A program made the translations under genes and the position numbers. The notes below the pieces were generated by a model. It made no database searches. It was given only the letters and a program-made list of their open reading frames with translations, and had not been told where the DNA came from. From Bacteroidales bacterium (GTDB lineage: Bacteria; Bacteroidota; Bacteroidia; Bacteroidales; UBA1402): DNA of 64,000 bases. Shown in pieces: positions 17,664-26,882 of the stretch. How positions within the stretch are numbered: position 1 is the first letter of the stretch; each line of letters opens with the position of its first letter. The stretch is taken from the NCBI GenBank assembly GCA_017468435.1, contig JAFUIP010000015.1:62001-126000 (forward strand), in the 5' to 3' direction.

Positions 17664-18062
17664 ATGGAAGTAGTAAATGCAGTAGGTAGAAGAAAAGCAG
17701 CAGTAGCTCGCGTTTTCATCAAAGAAGGCGAAGGTGAAGGTAAAGGCAAAATCACCATCAATAAGAGAGATTTGAAGGTTTATTTTCCCTCTCCCCTCTT
17801 GCAATATGTTGTTTTGCAACCCCTCAACAAGTTGGGCGTAGCTGAAAAGTACGAAATCAACATCAACTTGAATGGTGGTGGTTACAATGGTCAGGCCGAA
17901 GCTGCCCGTTTGGGTATCGCTCGCGCATTGGTCAAGATTAATCCTGACGACAAGTCGGCTCTCCGTTCAGAAGGCTTCATGACACGTGACTCACGTATCG
18001 TTGAACGTAAGAAACCCGGACAACCGAAAGCTCGTAAGCGTTTCCAATTCAGCAAGCGTTAA
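17664..18062 (+). CDS. rpsI: 30S ribosomal protein S9
   Basis: A 132-residue small-subunit protein. NAVGRRKAAVARVFI at the start and the basic tail KKPGQPKARKRFQFSKR, which reaches the decoding centre in known ribosomes, identify S9. It follows rplM directly and is co-transcribed with it. A 160-base gap then separates it from rpsB. Confidence 0.97.
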   Translation: MEVVNAVGRRKAAVARVFIKEGEGEGKGKITINKRDLKVYFPSPLLQYVVLQPLNKLGVAEKYEININLNGGGYNGQAEAARLGIARALVKINPDDKSALRSEGFMTRDSRIVERKKPGQPKARKRFQFSKR

Positions 18063-18119
18063 GCTTTATTTTATTGCTGTTTAAGAAACTTATTAAAACA
18101 CTGCTCATAAAATAGAGAC

Positions 18120-18175
18120 GTTTAGTATCTAAACATTCGGGACTTCTCCTTATTTCGTATAGAGAGCTACCCGGG
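18120..18175 (+). promoter_or_regulatory. Candidate structured leader upstream of rpsB
   Basis: The rpsI-rpsB gap contains a small hairpin (GTTTAG, three bases, CTAAAC, 18120-18134). It is followed by a second potential helix pairing TTCGGG (18136-18141) with CCCGGG (18170-18175), with CTTCTC and GAGAG inside. The position before rpsB fits an autoregulatory ribosomal-protein leader, but this is only a hand fold. Confidence 0.35.
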
Positions 18176-18222
18176 TGTTGAATGAGCCCCAAAAGAATGT
18201 AAACGAAATAAATACAAGCATT

Positions 18223-19035
18223 ATGTCAAGAACAAATTTTGATCAATTATTGGAAGCCGGCGTACATTTCGGACACCTTAAAAGAAAATGGAATCCCGCC
18301 ATGGCTCCTTATATCTTCATGGAACGTAACGGTATCCATATCATAGATTTGCACAAGACTATCGCCAGCATTGACGAAGCTGCTGAAGCTATGAAGAATA
18401 TCGCCAAGGCCGGAAAGAAGGTTCTTTTTGTTGCTACCAAAAAACAAGCCAAGGACGTTGTTGCTGAAAAGGCTACTTCTGTAGGTATGCCTTATGTTAT
18501 CGAACGTTGGCCCGGTGGTATGTTGACCAACTTCCCCACCATCCGCAAGGCTGTAAAGAAAATGGCCACCATCGACAAAATGGAAGCTGATGGTACTTTC
18601 AAGAACCTTTCTAAGAGAGAACGTCTGCAGATTTCTCGTCAACGCGCCAAATTGGAAAAGAACTTGGGTAGCATCGCCGATTTGAACCGCTTGCCTTCAG
18701 CTCTTTTCGTAGTTGACGTTTTGAAAGAAGCTATCGCCATCCACGAAGCCAATCGTTTGGGTATTCCCGTATTCGCTATGGTTGATACCAACTCTAACCC
18801 CGGCAATATCGATTACGTTATTCCTGCCAATGATGATGCCACCAAGTCTATCGAAGTGGTTTTGGATGCTATTTGCGCCGCCATCAACGAAGGTTTGGAA
18901 GAACGCAAGGTAGAAAAGGCTGATGCCGACGCAGCTGCTGCTCAAGCTCAGGCCGAAGCCGAACCCAAAAAGGAACGTCGTCAGCGCAGTCGCAAGAAAG
19001 CTGAAGAAGCTCCCGCAGAAAAAGACGCAGAATAA
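18223..19035 (+). CDS. rpsB: 30S ribosomal protein S2
   Basis: A 270-residue small-subunit protein. MSRTNFDQLLEAGVHFGHLK, GKKVLFVATKKQAKD and RWPGGMLTNF are the S2 signature regions. The start at 18223 gives the conserved N-terminus; an upstream in-frame extension has no family support. The tail after residue 230 is an Ala/Glu/Lys-rich extension usual in this phylum. It is followed 27 bases later by tsf, the standard order. Confidence 0.97.
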   Translation: MSRTNFDQLLEAGVHFGHLKRKWNPAMAPYIFMERNGIHIIDLHKTIASIDEAAEAMKNIAKAGKKVLFVATKKQAKDVVAEKATSVGMPYVIERWPGGMLTNFPTIRKAVKKMATIDKMEADGTFKNLSKRERLQISRQRAKLEKNLGSIADLNRLPSALFVVDVLKEAIAIHEANRLGIPVFAMVDTNSNPGNIDYVIPANDDATKSIEVVLDAICAAINEGLEERKVEKADADAAAAQAQAEAEPKKERRQRSRKKAEEAPAEKDAE

Positions 19036-19062
19036 GTTTAACCTCTAAAACACATTACTATT

Positions 19063-20061
19063 ATGGCAGTTACAATGGCAGATATTCAGCACTTGCGCAA
19101 AATGACCGGTGCTGGTATGATGGATTGCAAAAACGCATTGACCGAGGCTAACAACGATATGGAAAAAGCAATTGAACTGATCCGCAAGAGAGGTCAGGCT
19201 ATTGCTGCAAAACGTAGCGATCGTGATGCTTCTGAAGGTTGTGTTTTGGCTGGTATCAACAATGATTTCGCTGCTATCGTTGCAGTAGCTTGCGAAACCG
19301 ACTTCGTTGCCAAGAATGCTGATTTCATCGCTTTGACCAAGTCTATCCTCGATTTGGCTTTGACCAATCAGCCCGAAAGCAAGGAAGCTCTGTTGGCTCT
19401 CGATATGGATGGTTTGACCGTTGCCGATCGTATTACCGACCGTAGCGGTGTGACCGGTGAAAAGATGGAATTGGCCGAGTACTCATTCGTTAAGGGTGGT
19501 ACCGTTACTTCTTACATTCACCCCGGTAACAAATTGGCTACCATCGTTGCCTTTGCTCAAGAAAATGCCGAATACGAAACGATTCACGGTGTGGCTATGC
19601 ACATTGCTGCCATGTCTCCTATCGCTATCGATGCTGACGGTATTTCTCAGGAAGTAAAAGACAAAGAATTGGCTGTTGCCATCGAAAAGACCAAAGCCGA
19701 ACAAGTAAACAAGGCTGTTGAAGCCGCTTTGAAGAAAGCCGGTATCAACCCCGCACACGTTGACAGCGACGATCATATCGAATCTAACATGGCCAAGGGT
19801 TGGATCACTCCTGAACAAGCTGCTCAGGCTCGTGAAATCAAGAAGACTGTTGCCGAAGAAAAGGCTAACAACTTGCCCGAACAGATGATTCAGAACATTG
19901 CTGCCGGTCGTATGGCTAAGTTCTTCAAGGAATGCACCTTGGTTGAACAGAAGTACGAAGGTGGCGGTGACAACACCGGTAAGGCTACCGTGAAGGAAGT
20001 ATTGGCTCAGAAGAACCTGACCTGTACCGCTTTCAAGCACTTCACCTTGAATCAGGAATAA
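19063..20061 (+). CDS. tsf: Elongation factor Ts
   Basis: A 332-residue cytoplasmic nucleotide-exchange factor for EF-Tu. DIQHLRKMTGAGMMDCKNAL is the EF-Ts N-terminal (UBA-like) signature, and ACETDFVAKNADF is the core motif that contacts EF-Tu. Length is normal for the phylum. It is the last gene of the rpsB-tsf unit; a strong terminator follows. Confidence 0.97.
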   Translation: MAVTMADIQHLRKMTGAGMMDCKNALTEANNDMEKAIELIRKRGQAIAAKRSDRDASEGCVLAGINNDFAAIVAVACETDFVAKNADFIALTKSILDLALTNQPESKEALLALDMDGLTVADRITDRSGVTGEKMELAEYSFVKGGTVTSYIHPGNKLATIVAFAQENAEYETIHGVAMHIAAMSPIAIDADGISQEVKDKELAVAIEKTKAEQVNKAVEAALKKAGINPAHVDSDDHIESNMAKGWITPEQAAQAREIKKTVAEEKANNLPEQMIQNIAAGRMAKFFKECTLVEQKYEGGGDNTGKATVKEVLAQKNLTCTAFKHFTLNQE

Positions 20062-20081
20062 TCCTCACGATTCATACAAAG

Positions 20082-20115
20082 AAAAAGGAACTCGATTTTT
20101 TCGGGTTCCTTTTTT
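20082..20115 (+). terminator. Intrinsic terminator after tsf
   Basis: GGAACTCGA (20087-20095), a five-base loop, TCGGGTTCC (20101-20109), then a run of six T; the upstream A-run could extend the stem. Confidence 0.9.
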
Positions 20116-20176
20116 GTTATTAGCTCAGCACTTGCGAGTGATGGCTCAAGCCACAAGGAGTTTGCAGATATCAACA

Positions 20177-20521
20177 TCACTTCACTTCGCCTTTCAGTTT
20201 ATAGCCGTCTTTGCGCAGAAAATCAGAGACTTTTGCTCTCACATCGCCTTGCAGCAGAATCTCGTCGTCTTTGGCTGAGCCGCCAATGCCCAAAGTTGAT
20301 TTCAGTCGTTTGGCCAAATCTTTCAATTCCTGCTCGCTGCCTTGAAACTCGCTCACGATGGTGGCCGGCTTGCCATTTCGTTTTTCGTAACGGATATACA
20401 GGGTTTGTTTTTTCGCATTCGTCTGAGGTTTAAGGGATTCCTGCTGAGTCTGCATTTCCTGAACTTGCGGTTCATCTTGTTGTAAAGCCGACAAAGCGGC
20501 CAATTTGTCTTTCCAATCCAT
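20177..20521 (-). CDS. SUI1/eIF1-family translation factor-like protein (YciH type)
   Basis: A 114-residue protein. The C-terminal 75 residues, with LYIRYEKRNGKPATIVSEF, LKDLAKRLKSTLGIGGSAK and DEILLQGDVRAKVSDFL, match the SUI1/YciH fold, related to eukaryotic eIF1. Bacterial YciH has been linked to start-codon selection and stress control of translation; the role here is inferred from the family. The first 35 residues are Gln-rich and not conserved. It is convergent with tsf and divergent from the FAH-family gene. A minus-strand TACTTTTG box (plus-strand 20548-20555) lies close upstream of its start. Confidence 0.85.
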   Translation of the reverse strand: MDWKDKLAALSALQQDEPQVQEMQTQQESLKPQTNAKKQTLYIRYEKRNGKPATIVSEFQGSEQELKDLAKRLKSTLGIGGSAKDDEILLQGDVRAKVSDFLRKDGYKLKGEVK

Positions 20522-20603
20522 CTTCTTAAAATATCATTAACGGGAAGCAAAAGTACAATAATTTGCATTATCTTCGCAGGCGTTTGCAAAATGATTGACC
20601 AAG

Positions 20604-21212
20604 ATGAAGATAATTTGCGTGGGCATGAATTATCGCCCGCATTGCATAGAATTGAACAATCCCATCCCGCAGGAGCCGGTGCTTTTCTTTAAGCCCGACT
20701 CGGCCTACGCTACCGACAAGAATCCATTTTTCTTGCCCGATTTTTCGCAAGAAATTCATTACGAGACGGAGTTGGTGGTGAAGATTTCCAAGTTGGGAAA
20801 AAACATTGCCGAAAAATTTGCTCATCGCTATTACGAAGAATTCACCTTAGGCCTCGACATGACGGCGCGAGACATTCAGAATGAGGCACGTAGCAAGGGG
20901 CTTCCTTGGACCACGAGCAAAGGTTTCGACCAGTCGGCCATCGTGGGAAAGTTTTTGGCAAAAGATTGTTTCAACCTGCAAGCGCTTCATTTTCATTTGG
21001 ATATCAACGGAGAACGCCGTCAAGAAGGCTTCACCGGCGACATGATTTTCAGCATAGATCAATTGGTATCGTACGCGAGCCGCTTTTTTACGTTGAAAAC
21101 AGGCGATCTGATTTTTACCGGAACGCCCATGGGCGTGGGTCCCGTAGCCATCAACGACACTTTGGAAGCTTACGTGGGCGAAAGAAAATTGTTGGAAGTC
21201 CGCATTAAATAA
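20604..21212 (+). CDS. Fumarylacetoacetate hydrolase (FAH) family protein
   Basis: A 202-residue cytoplasmic enzyme. The metal-binding core is visible: HYETELVVKI (Glu ligands), LGLDMTARDIQ (Asp ligand) and the late GDLIFTGTPMGVGPV loop. Proteins of this short type act as acylpyruvate hydrolases or oxaloacetate decarboxylases/tautomerases; which one cannot be told here. I prefer ATG 20604, which gives MKIICVGMNY, over a TTG nine bases earlier. It lies 26 bases before porU and may share its transcript. Confidence 0.9.
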   Translation: MKIICVGMNYRPHCIELNNPIPQEPVLFFKPDSAYATDKNPFFLPDFSQEIHYETELVVKISKLGKNIAEKFAHRYYEEFTLGLDMTARDIQNEARSKGLPWTTSKGFDQSAIVGKFLAKDCFNLQALHFHLDINGERRQEGFTGDMIFSIDQLVSYASRFFTLKTGDLIFTGTPMGVGPVAINDTLEAYVGERKLLEVRIK

Positions 21213-21238
21213 AACATCATTATTCACAAATAAGACGC

Positions 21239-24200
21239 ATGAAACGCCTCATTTACACGATTATCGTTCTACTTTCCTGCCTGAGTGCACAAGCGCTTGA
21301 GCCGGCTTGGTATGTAGATGACCGTCAGGTTTGGCGTTTGGAAGAATCTGCTCAAGCCGACAGCTCACAATTGGATTATTATCACGAATTTCTCATTGAT
21401 AATGAAGCTGATGGCATTGGTATTCAGTATCCTGTTTTCGAAGAAATCAAAGGTGCCCAACTGCGTGCCATGTTGCCCATGCTGCAAAGAATGAATCTTT
21501 CAGACAGCCTGCAACTCACTGTCAATAAAGGACTTTATCGGAAGAATGATTGTTGGGATGTGTACTTCTACCCCTTTATCTGCCGCGACAAAAAGTATTA
21601 TCGACTGCTTTCTTTCGAATGGAAAATACAAGATTCAAAATCGAAAGTAGTTCAGGATGAAGGCTTTGCCTCGGTAGCCAATTTTACTTCCCTGCGCAGC
21701 GGAAATGCCCAAAATGCAGCCGACAGATACGCGGCCAATTCGGTGCTGAGTAAGGGTAATTGGCAGAAAATCAGCGTCACGGAGAATGGCGTTTACAAAC
21801 TGAGCTTCGACGAACTGAAGAAAATGGGCATTGACCCGCAAAAAGCGCAGGTGTATGGCTACGGCGGACATTTATTGGCTGAAGATTTTAGCGACGCTAG
21901 CCGTCCGTACATTGACGATTTGCCCAAGGTTCCCATGTATAAGAACGATGCTGAAAAGTATATCTTATTCTATGCCAATGGTTTGAGAAGATGGATATAC
22001 GATGCGAAAGCGGGCATGTATGTGCGCGAACTCAATCATTACAGCGACAAGGCTTACTATTTCGTGAGTGAGAGCGAAGATGGGCAAATGCTTATGCAAG
22101 AGGCACTTGAAGCAGGAGAAGCCACGACGCAGAGCCAACATTACACAGCGTTTATTCTGCACGAAAACGATTGGGTCAACCTCGGCACCACCGGACGCGA
22201 GTGTTTTGGAGAAAGCTTCATTTCGGCCTCGCAGCAGCATTTCAAGTTTGACATAGGCGAGCATTTTGTCAGCGATGAAACTTCGCAGATGATGGTGGAA
22301 TTCGTGGTCCGTAACAGCCTCAGTACCAGCTGTCAGGTTTATTTGAACGACAATAACATAGGCGTGATGTCTTTCCCGCGCATTTCGCCCGACGACAACT
22401 ATAATTACGGAGAACTCAAAAGCCTGAGCAAATCGTTCAAAGCGAACACTTCCATAATTGATATTGCGCTGGATTACAGAAACATGGGCTACACACCGAA
22501 GGCGGCTTACCTGGACAAAATCACCCTGAATGTACGCAAAAAACTCAGCGGAAAACAGCCTGTGCTTCTCTTCCGTGATCCGGGCAGTGTGGGCTACGAA
22601 CAAGTGACCGAATATCAGATAAGTGAGGCCGGTGAAAATCATATCGTATTGGATATCAGCAAGAACACAGAACCGCGCATAGTCCCCACTTACATGAAAG
22701 ATGGCAAGCTTTGTTTCCGCGCTTCGGCCGACAATTTGAAAGAATTTGCTTTGATCGACCTGAAGGCAGGCATTCCTTCGCCCAAAAAAGAGGGAAAGGT
22801 GGACAATCAGAATTTGCATGCCTTGGCTCAACAGGATTTCATCATCATCAGCCACAAGGATTTCTTGCAACAGGCCGAGCAACTGGCTCAGGCTCACCGC
22901 GAACAGGATGGTTTGCGCTGCGTGGTGGTGGAAGTGGAACAAGTGTATAACGAATTCTCGTCGGGAACGCCCGATGCCACCGCCTACCGTCGCTTGATGA
23001 AGATGTTTTACGACCGGGCCCAAAGCGAAGACGACATGCCCGAATCTTTGTTGCTTTTTGGCGATGGTGTATATGATAATCGTTTGGCTACCAATCAATT
23101 TGCCGGCATTTCGAACAAGCCAAACAAGTTATTGACTTACCAATCGAAAGAAAGCCTTTCGGGTACGAGTTCCTTCGTGAGCGACGACTATTTTGCCATG
23201 CTCGACGATACCGAAGGAAAAATACTGGAAACCAGCAAGATGGACATTGGCGTGGGACGTTTTCCTGTTAGAACCCAAGCAGAAGCTGAAGTCGCCATCA
23301 GCAAGAGCATCAACTATTTGAAAAACAAGGATAAAGGCACTTGGAAAAACCAACTCTGTTTCTTGAGCGATGATGGCGACAACAATTCACATATAGGTCA
23401 TGCCGATGCCTTGGCCGAAATTGTCCGCGCAGCGCATCCTGAGTATATCATCAACAAGATTTACATTGACGCCTTCGACCGCGAAAACAGCGCTTCCGGT
23501 TCCAAGACTCCTGAGGCCAATAGACAATTCAAGCAATTGCTGAGCAATGGGCTGCTCATGCTCAACTACAGCGGCCACGGCTCCACCAACGCCTGGACAG
23601 CCGAGGGGCTTCTGAGCATCACCGACATCCGAGACATGAAGAATACGCGTCTTCCGCTTTGGGTAACAGCCACTTGTAACTTTAGCCGCTACGACGACAG
23701 CGAAACCAGCGGCGGAGAAATGGTCTTCCTCAATGCCAACGGCGGCGCTTTCGCCATGGTCACAACTTCGCGCGCGGTGTATTCGTCGCCCAACTTCACG
23801 CTCAACAAAGCCTTTATCAATCAGGTGCTTAAAAAGAAAAACGGCAGGCGCCTGAGTTTGGGAGAAATCATGTGTCTGACCAAGCAATCGACAGCGCTGA
23901 GCAGCGACCGCAACAAACTCAACTTTGCCCTTATCGGCGACCCGGCATTAAAACTCAATCATCCTGATTATCAAATTTGTATCACTTCCATCAACGGAAA
24001 GGAAATCGATCCGGCCGCACCCGACACCCTGAAAGCCCTGAGCCAGGTGAGTATGCAGGGCCAGGTGCTGACGCCCGAAGGAGAAGTGGACAACAACTTT
24101 AACGGCATTCTTTATCCCAGCGTGTTCGACAGCGAGGAAACGGCTTATACTCAAGGAAATGCAGGCAACGATGTTTTCGCTTACAACGAACAGAACAAGG

Positions 24201-25045
24201 TGCTTTATGCCGGAAAGGCTTCGGTAAAGAATGGAGCATTCAGTTTCGATTTCATCGTTCCGAAAGATATAAGTTATTCTAACAGAAAGGGTTCTGTAAA
24301 TTTGTATGCTTACAGCGAGGACGGACGCAGCGAGGCGCAAGGCGTCTTCAAAGAATTTATCGTGGGCGGCAGCAACAACGAAGCCACCATTGACAGCATC
24401 GGCCCGACAATCAGGCTATTCCTGAACGACACACTTTTCGTTGACGGCGGCCGGACCAACGCGCAACCCTGCCTCATTGCCTTCCTTCACGACGAGAACG
24501 GACTGAACACCAGCGGCAATAGCATTGGCCACGACATCGTGCTAAACATAGACAACAAGGAAAAATTCAACTTGAACCAATACTACGAATCGGACATAGA
24601 CAGCTACGTATCGGGCATGGTGAAGTTCGTTTTGCCGGAATTGACGGAGGGCGAACACAGTATCACGTTGAAAGCCTGGGACATGCAGAATAATTCATCG
24701 ACGGAAAGCCTCCGCTTTTTCGTGAAAAAAGACCTTGGACCGAAGATTTCTGACATTGTTTTCCGACAAACGGAAGAGATGGCCTACTTCGTCTTCGGCC
24801 ACGACAGACCTCAGGTTTGGACCACGGCAGAACTGCGCATCTACGACCTGAGCGGACGCTTGCAATGGTCTCATTCACAGTCGATGATAAACGGAATCGA
24901 ACAGAGCGAAAGCATTGAATGGAATTACGTGGGCAATAGCGGACGCCGCGTGGAAGACGGATTATACATCTGCCAATTGCGCATTCGCACGGATTACGGA
25001 GAAGAAGCCCTGATTTCCAAGAAGATACTTGTCGGAGCCAAGTAA
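21239..25045 (+). CDS. porU: Type IX secretion system sortase PorU
   Basis: A 1268-residue surface protease of the gingipain-like C25 family. PorU removes the C-terminal signal from T9SS cargo and attaches the cargo to the outer-membrane surface. A signal peptide covers residues 1-19. Catalytic residues are visible: His780 in NYSGHGST and Cys813 in VTATCNFSRYDD. The preceding domain has the Rossmann-like DFIIISHKDF and LLLFGDGVYDN segments. Beta-rich domains follow, and the final LYICQLRIR and KKILVGAK strands resemble a T9SS C-terminal domain, as in known PorU. The order porU, porV, ispF is also found in Porphyromonas gingivalis. Confidence 0.93.
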   Translation: MKRLIYTIIVLLSCLSAQALEPAWYVDDRQVWRLEESAQADSSQLDYYHEFLIDNEADGIGIQYPVFEEIKGAQLRAMLPMLQRMNLSDSLQLTVNKGLYRKNDCWDVYFYPFICRDKKYYRLLSFEWKIQDSKSKVVQDEGFASVANFTSLRSGNAQNAADRYAANSVLSKGNWQKISVTENGVYKLSFDELKKMGIDPQKAQVYGYGGHLLAEDFSDASRPYIDDLPKVPMYKNDAEKYILFYANGLRRWIYDAKAGMYVRELNHYSDKAYYFVSESEDGQMLMQEALEAGEATTQSQHYTAFILHENDWVNLGTTGRECFGESFISASQQHFKFDIGEHFVSDETSQMMVEFVVRNSLSTSCQVYLNDNNIGVMSFPRISPDDNYNYGELKSLSKSFKANTSIIDIALDYRNMGYTPKAAYLDKITLNVRKKLSGKQPVLLFRDPGSVGYEQVTEYQISEAGENHIVLDISKNTEPRIVPTYMKDGKLCFRASADNLKEFALIDLKAGIPSPKKEGKVDNQNLHALAQQDFIIISHKDFLQQAEQLAQAHREQDGLRCVVVEVEQVYNEFSSGTPDATAYRRLMKMFYDRAQSEDDMPESLLLFGDGVYDNRLATNQFAGISNKPNKLLTYQSKESLSGTSSFVSDDYFAMLDDTEGKILETSKMDIGVGRFPVRTQAEAEVAISKSINYLKNKDKGTWKNQLCFLSDDGDNNSHIGHADALAEIVRAAHPEYIINKIYIDAFDRENSASGSKTPEANRQFKQLLSNGLLMLNYSGHGSTNAWTAEGLLSITDIRDMKNTRLPLWVTATCNFSRYDDSETSGGEMVFLNANGGAFAMVTTSRAVYSSPNFTLNKAFINQVLKKKNGRRLSLGEIMCLTKQSTALSSDRNKLNFALIGDPALKLNHPDYQICITSINGKEIDPAAPDTLKALSQVSMQGQVLTPEGEVDNNFNGILYPSVFDSEETAYTQGNAGNDVFAYNEQNKVLYAGKASVKNGAFSFDFIVPKDISYSNRKGSVNLYAYSEDGRSEAQGVFKEFIVGGSNNEATIDSIGPTIRLFLNDTLFVDGGRTNAQPCLIAFLHDENGLNTSGNSIGHDIVLNIDNKEKFNLNQYYESDIDSYVSGMVKFVLPELTEGEHSITLKAWDMQNNSSTESLRFFVKKDLGPKISDIVFRQTEEMAYFVFGHDRPQVWTTAELRIYDLSGRLQWSHSQSMINGIEQSESIEWNYVGNSGRRVEDGLYICQLRIRTDYGEEALISKKILVGAK

Positions 25046-25205
25046 TTCGGCAAGCAATTAAATTATTCGGCAAGCCAATAAATAATTTGGCAACCGACAC
25101 AATAAAATAGTATTTTTTGCGTTAGAATATTATCGCGCGCAGGCGAAGAACATTCTCGCAGGCGAAGAACATTCTCGCAGGCGAAGAGCATTCTCGCAGG
25201 CAAGA
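25046..25205. repeat. Two tandem repeat arrays between porU and porV
   Basis: Directly after the porU stop, a degenerate 20-base unit (TTCGGCAAGC core, with a TAA in each) occurs about 2.5 times up to about 25094. Further on, GCAGGCGAAGAACATTCTC (19 bases) occurs three times end to end (25139-25195, the third with one change), followed by a fading fourth copy. No gene fits here. Confidence 0.85.
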
Positions 25206-25269
25206 GTCATCAGTGATCAAGGGCGAGTCTATGCAATCAAAAATGAATAATACAAAAAAGATTAACGAT

Positions 25270-26400
25270 ATGAAAATTAAACACTTAACCTTAGCAATCT
25301 GCATTATGGCCGGCATTTCTTTTGCATCGGCCCAAACGAGTGAACCTGCGGGAAAAGATTATAATCCCATCATCACTTCTGTACCTTCGTTGAGCATTGC
25401 TCCCGACGCTGCCGCCACCGGTATGGGTGACGTTGGTGCCGCTACCGAAGCCTCTGTGCATTCACAATATTGGAACCCCGCCAAATTTGCCTTCATCGAA
25501 GACGAAGCCGGTTTCGCCATGTCTTACACGCCTTGGTTGAGCCAATTGGTTTCCGACATCGACTTGGCATATCTGACCGGCTACATGAAACTGGGCGACA
25601 TGCAGGCCATCAGCGCCTCTATGCGCTACTTCTCATTGGGCGAAGTGATTCTGCGTGAAAGTCTTGGCGACATAGGTTATGCCATCCAACCTTACGAAAT
25701 GGCCGTGGACGTGGCCTATTCACGTTTGCTCTCGCGCAATTTCTCCATGTCGGTAGCCATGCGTTATATCTACTCTGACTTGATGAGTGCCGATGATCCT
25801 GCCGGTCAGGCATTTGCCGCAGACATCAGCGCTTACTACAAGAAGCCCGTGTATTTCGGTCGTGAAAGAGGATTCTGGGCCGTGGGTGTGAACGCATCCA
25901 ATATCGGTACCAAGATTTCTTACGATGCCGGCAACAACTACTACTTCATTCCTACCGACTTGCGCATCGGTGCCAGCTTGAAATATCCTTTCAACGCCTA
26001 CAATGCCATCACCGTGGCTGCCGACGTAAATAAACTGATGGTGCCCACGCCACAGAGCAAGGACGAAATCTACAGCGACATTTCTTCTATGGCCGGTATT
26101 TTCCAATCTTTCTACGATGCGCCCGGAGGCTTTGCCGAAGAGTTGAGCGAAATCAATGCCTCATTGGGTATGGAATACGCCTACGACGATCAATTCTTTG
26201 TACGCGCCGGTTATCATTATGAAAACAAGTACAAAGGCAACCGCAGCTACTATACTTTCGGTGCAGGTTTCAAGATGTCCATGTTCAGCATAGATGTGTC
26301 TTACCTTATTTCGCAGGCTCAGAGCAATCCGCTCGACCAGACCTTGCGATTCACCTTGGGATTTGACATTGAAGGACTTCGTCAATTAATTGGAAGATAA
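25270..26400 (+). CDS. porV: T9SS outer-membrane protein PorV (LptO)
   Basis: A 376-residue outer-membrane beta-barrel that shuttles T9SS cargo from the translocon to PorU. The start at 25270 begins a signal peptide (cleavage after ASA, about residue 22); earlier in-frame ATGs would add an unsupported 19 residues. SIAPDAAATGMGDVGAAT and SQYWNPAKFAF are the hallmark motifs of PorV/PorP-like barrels, and the end (LRFTLGFDIEGL) is the last beta strand. The stop overlaps ispF by one base. Confidence 0.93.
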   Translation: MKIKHLTLAICIMAGISFASAQTSEPAGKDYNPIITSVPSLSIAPDAAATGMGDVGAATEASVHSQYWNPAKFAFIEDEAGFAMSYTPWLSQLVSDIDLAYLTGYMKLGDMQAISASMRYFSLGEVILRESLGDIGYAIQPYEMAVDVAYSRLLSRNFSMSVAMRYIYSDLMSADDPAGQAFAADISAYYKKPVYFGRERGFWAVGVNASNIGTKISYDAGNNYYFIPTDLRIGASLKYPFNAYNAITVAADVNKLMVPTPQSKDEIYSDISSMAGIFQSFYDAPGGFAEELSEINASLGMEYAYDDQFFVRAGYHYENKYKGNRSYYTFGAGFKMSMFSIDVSYLISQAQSNPLDQTLRFTLGFDIEGLRQLIGR

Positions 26401-26879
26401 TGAAAATACGTGTTGGTCAAGGCTACGACGTCCATCGTTTGGTAGAAGGCCGGGCCTTGTTTTTGGGCGGTATTGAAATCCCCCACGAGAAAGGATTGTT
26501 GGGACATTCCGATGCCGATGTGTTGATCCATGCTATCTGCGACGCTCTTTTGGGTGCCGCAGCCTTGCGTGATATCGGTTATCATTTTCCGGACAACTCC
26601 GCCGATTTCAAAGACATAGACAGCAAAATCCTTTTGAAGAAAACCGTGGACATTTTGGCAGAAAAAGGTTGGAAAGCCGTGAATGTTGATGCCACCGTTT
26701 GCGCGGAACGTCCCAAAATCAATCCGCATATTCCCGCCATGAAGGAATGCTTGGCACCGCTCATGAAGCTCGATGTGGAAGACATTTCCATCAAGGCAAC
26801 CACCACGGAAAAGCTCGGTTTCGTGGGCCGCGAGGAAGGTATGGCGGCATTGGCCGTAGTCTTGATTGAAAAAATATAA
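26400..26879 (+). CDS. ispF: 2-C-methyl-D-erythritol 2,4-cyclodiphosphate synthase
   Basis: A 159-residue enzyme of the MEP isoprenoid pathway that cyclises CDP-methylerythritol 2-phosphate with loss of CMP. The zinc site DVH (residues 9-11) and the GLLGHSDADVLIHA and TTTEKLGFVGREEG motifs are intact, and the length is standard. It overlaps the porV stop by one base (TAATG), so it is translationally coupled to a secretion gene, an arrangement shared with other T9SS bacteria. Confidence 0.96.
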   Translation: MKIRVGQGYDVHRLVEGRALFLGGIEIPHEKGLLGHSDADVLIHAICDALLGAAALRDIGYHFPDNSADFKDIDSKILLKKTVDILAEKGWKAVNVDATVCAERPKINPHIPAMKECLAPLMKLDVEDISIKATTTEKLGFVGREEGMAALAVVLIEKI

Positions 26880-26882
26880 GCC

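Noticed and set aside
25139..25200. Short regular repeats considered as a CRISPR array
   Set aside because: The 19-base units are directly adjacent with no spacers, and no cas genes are near.
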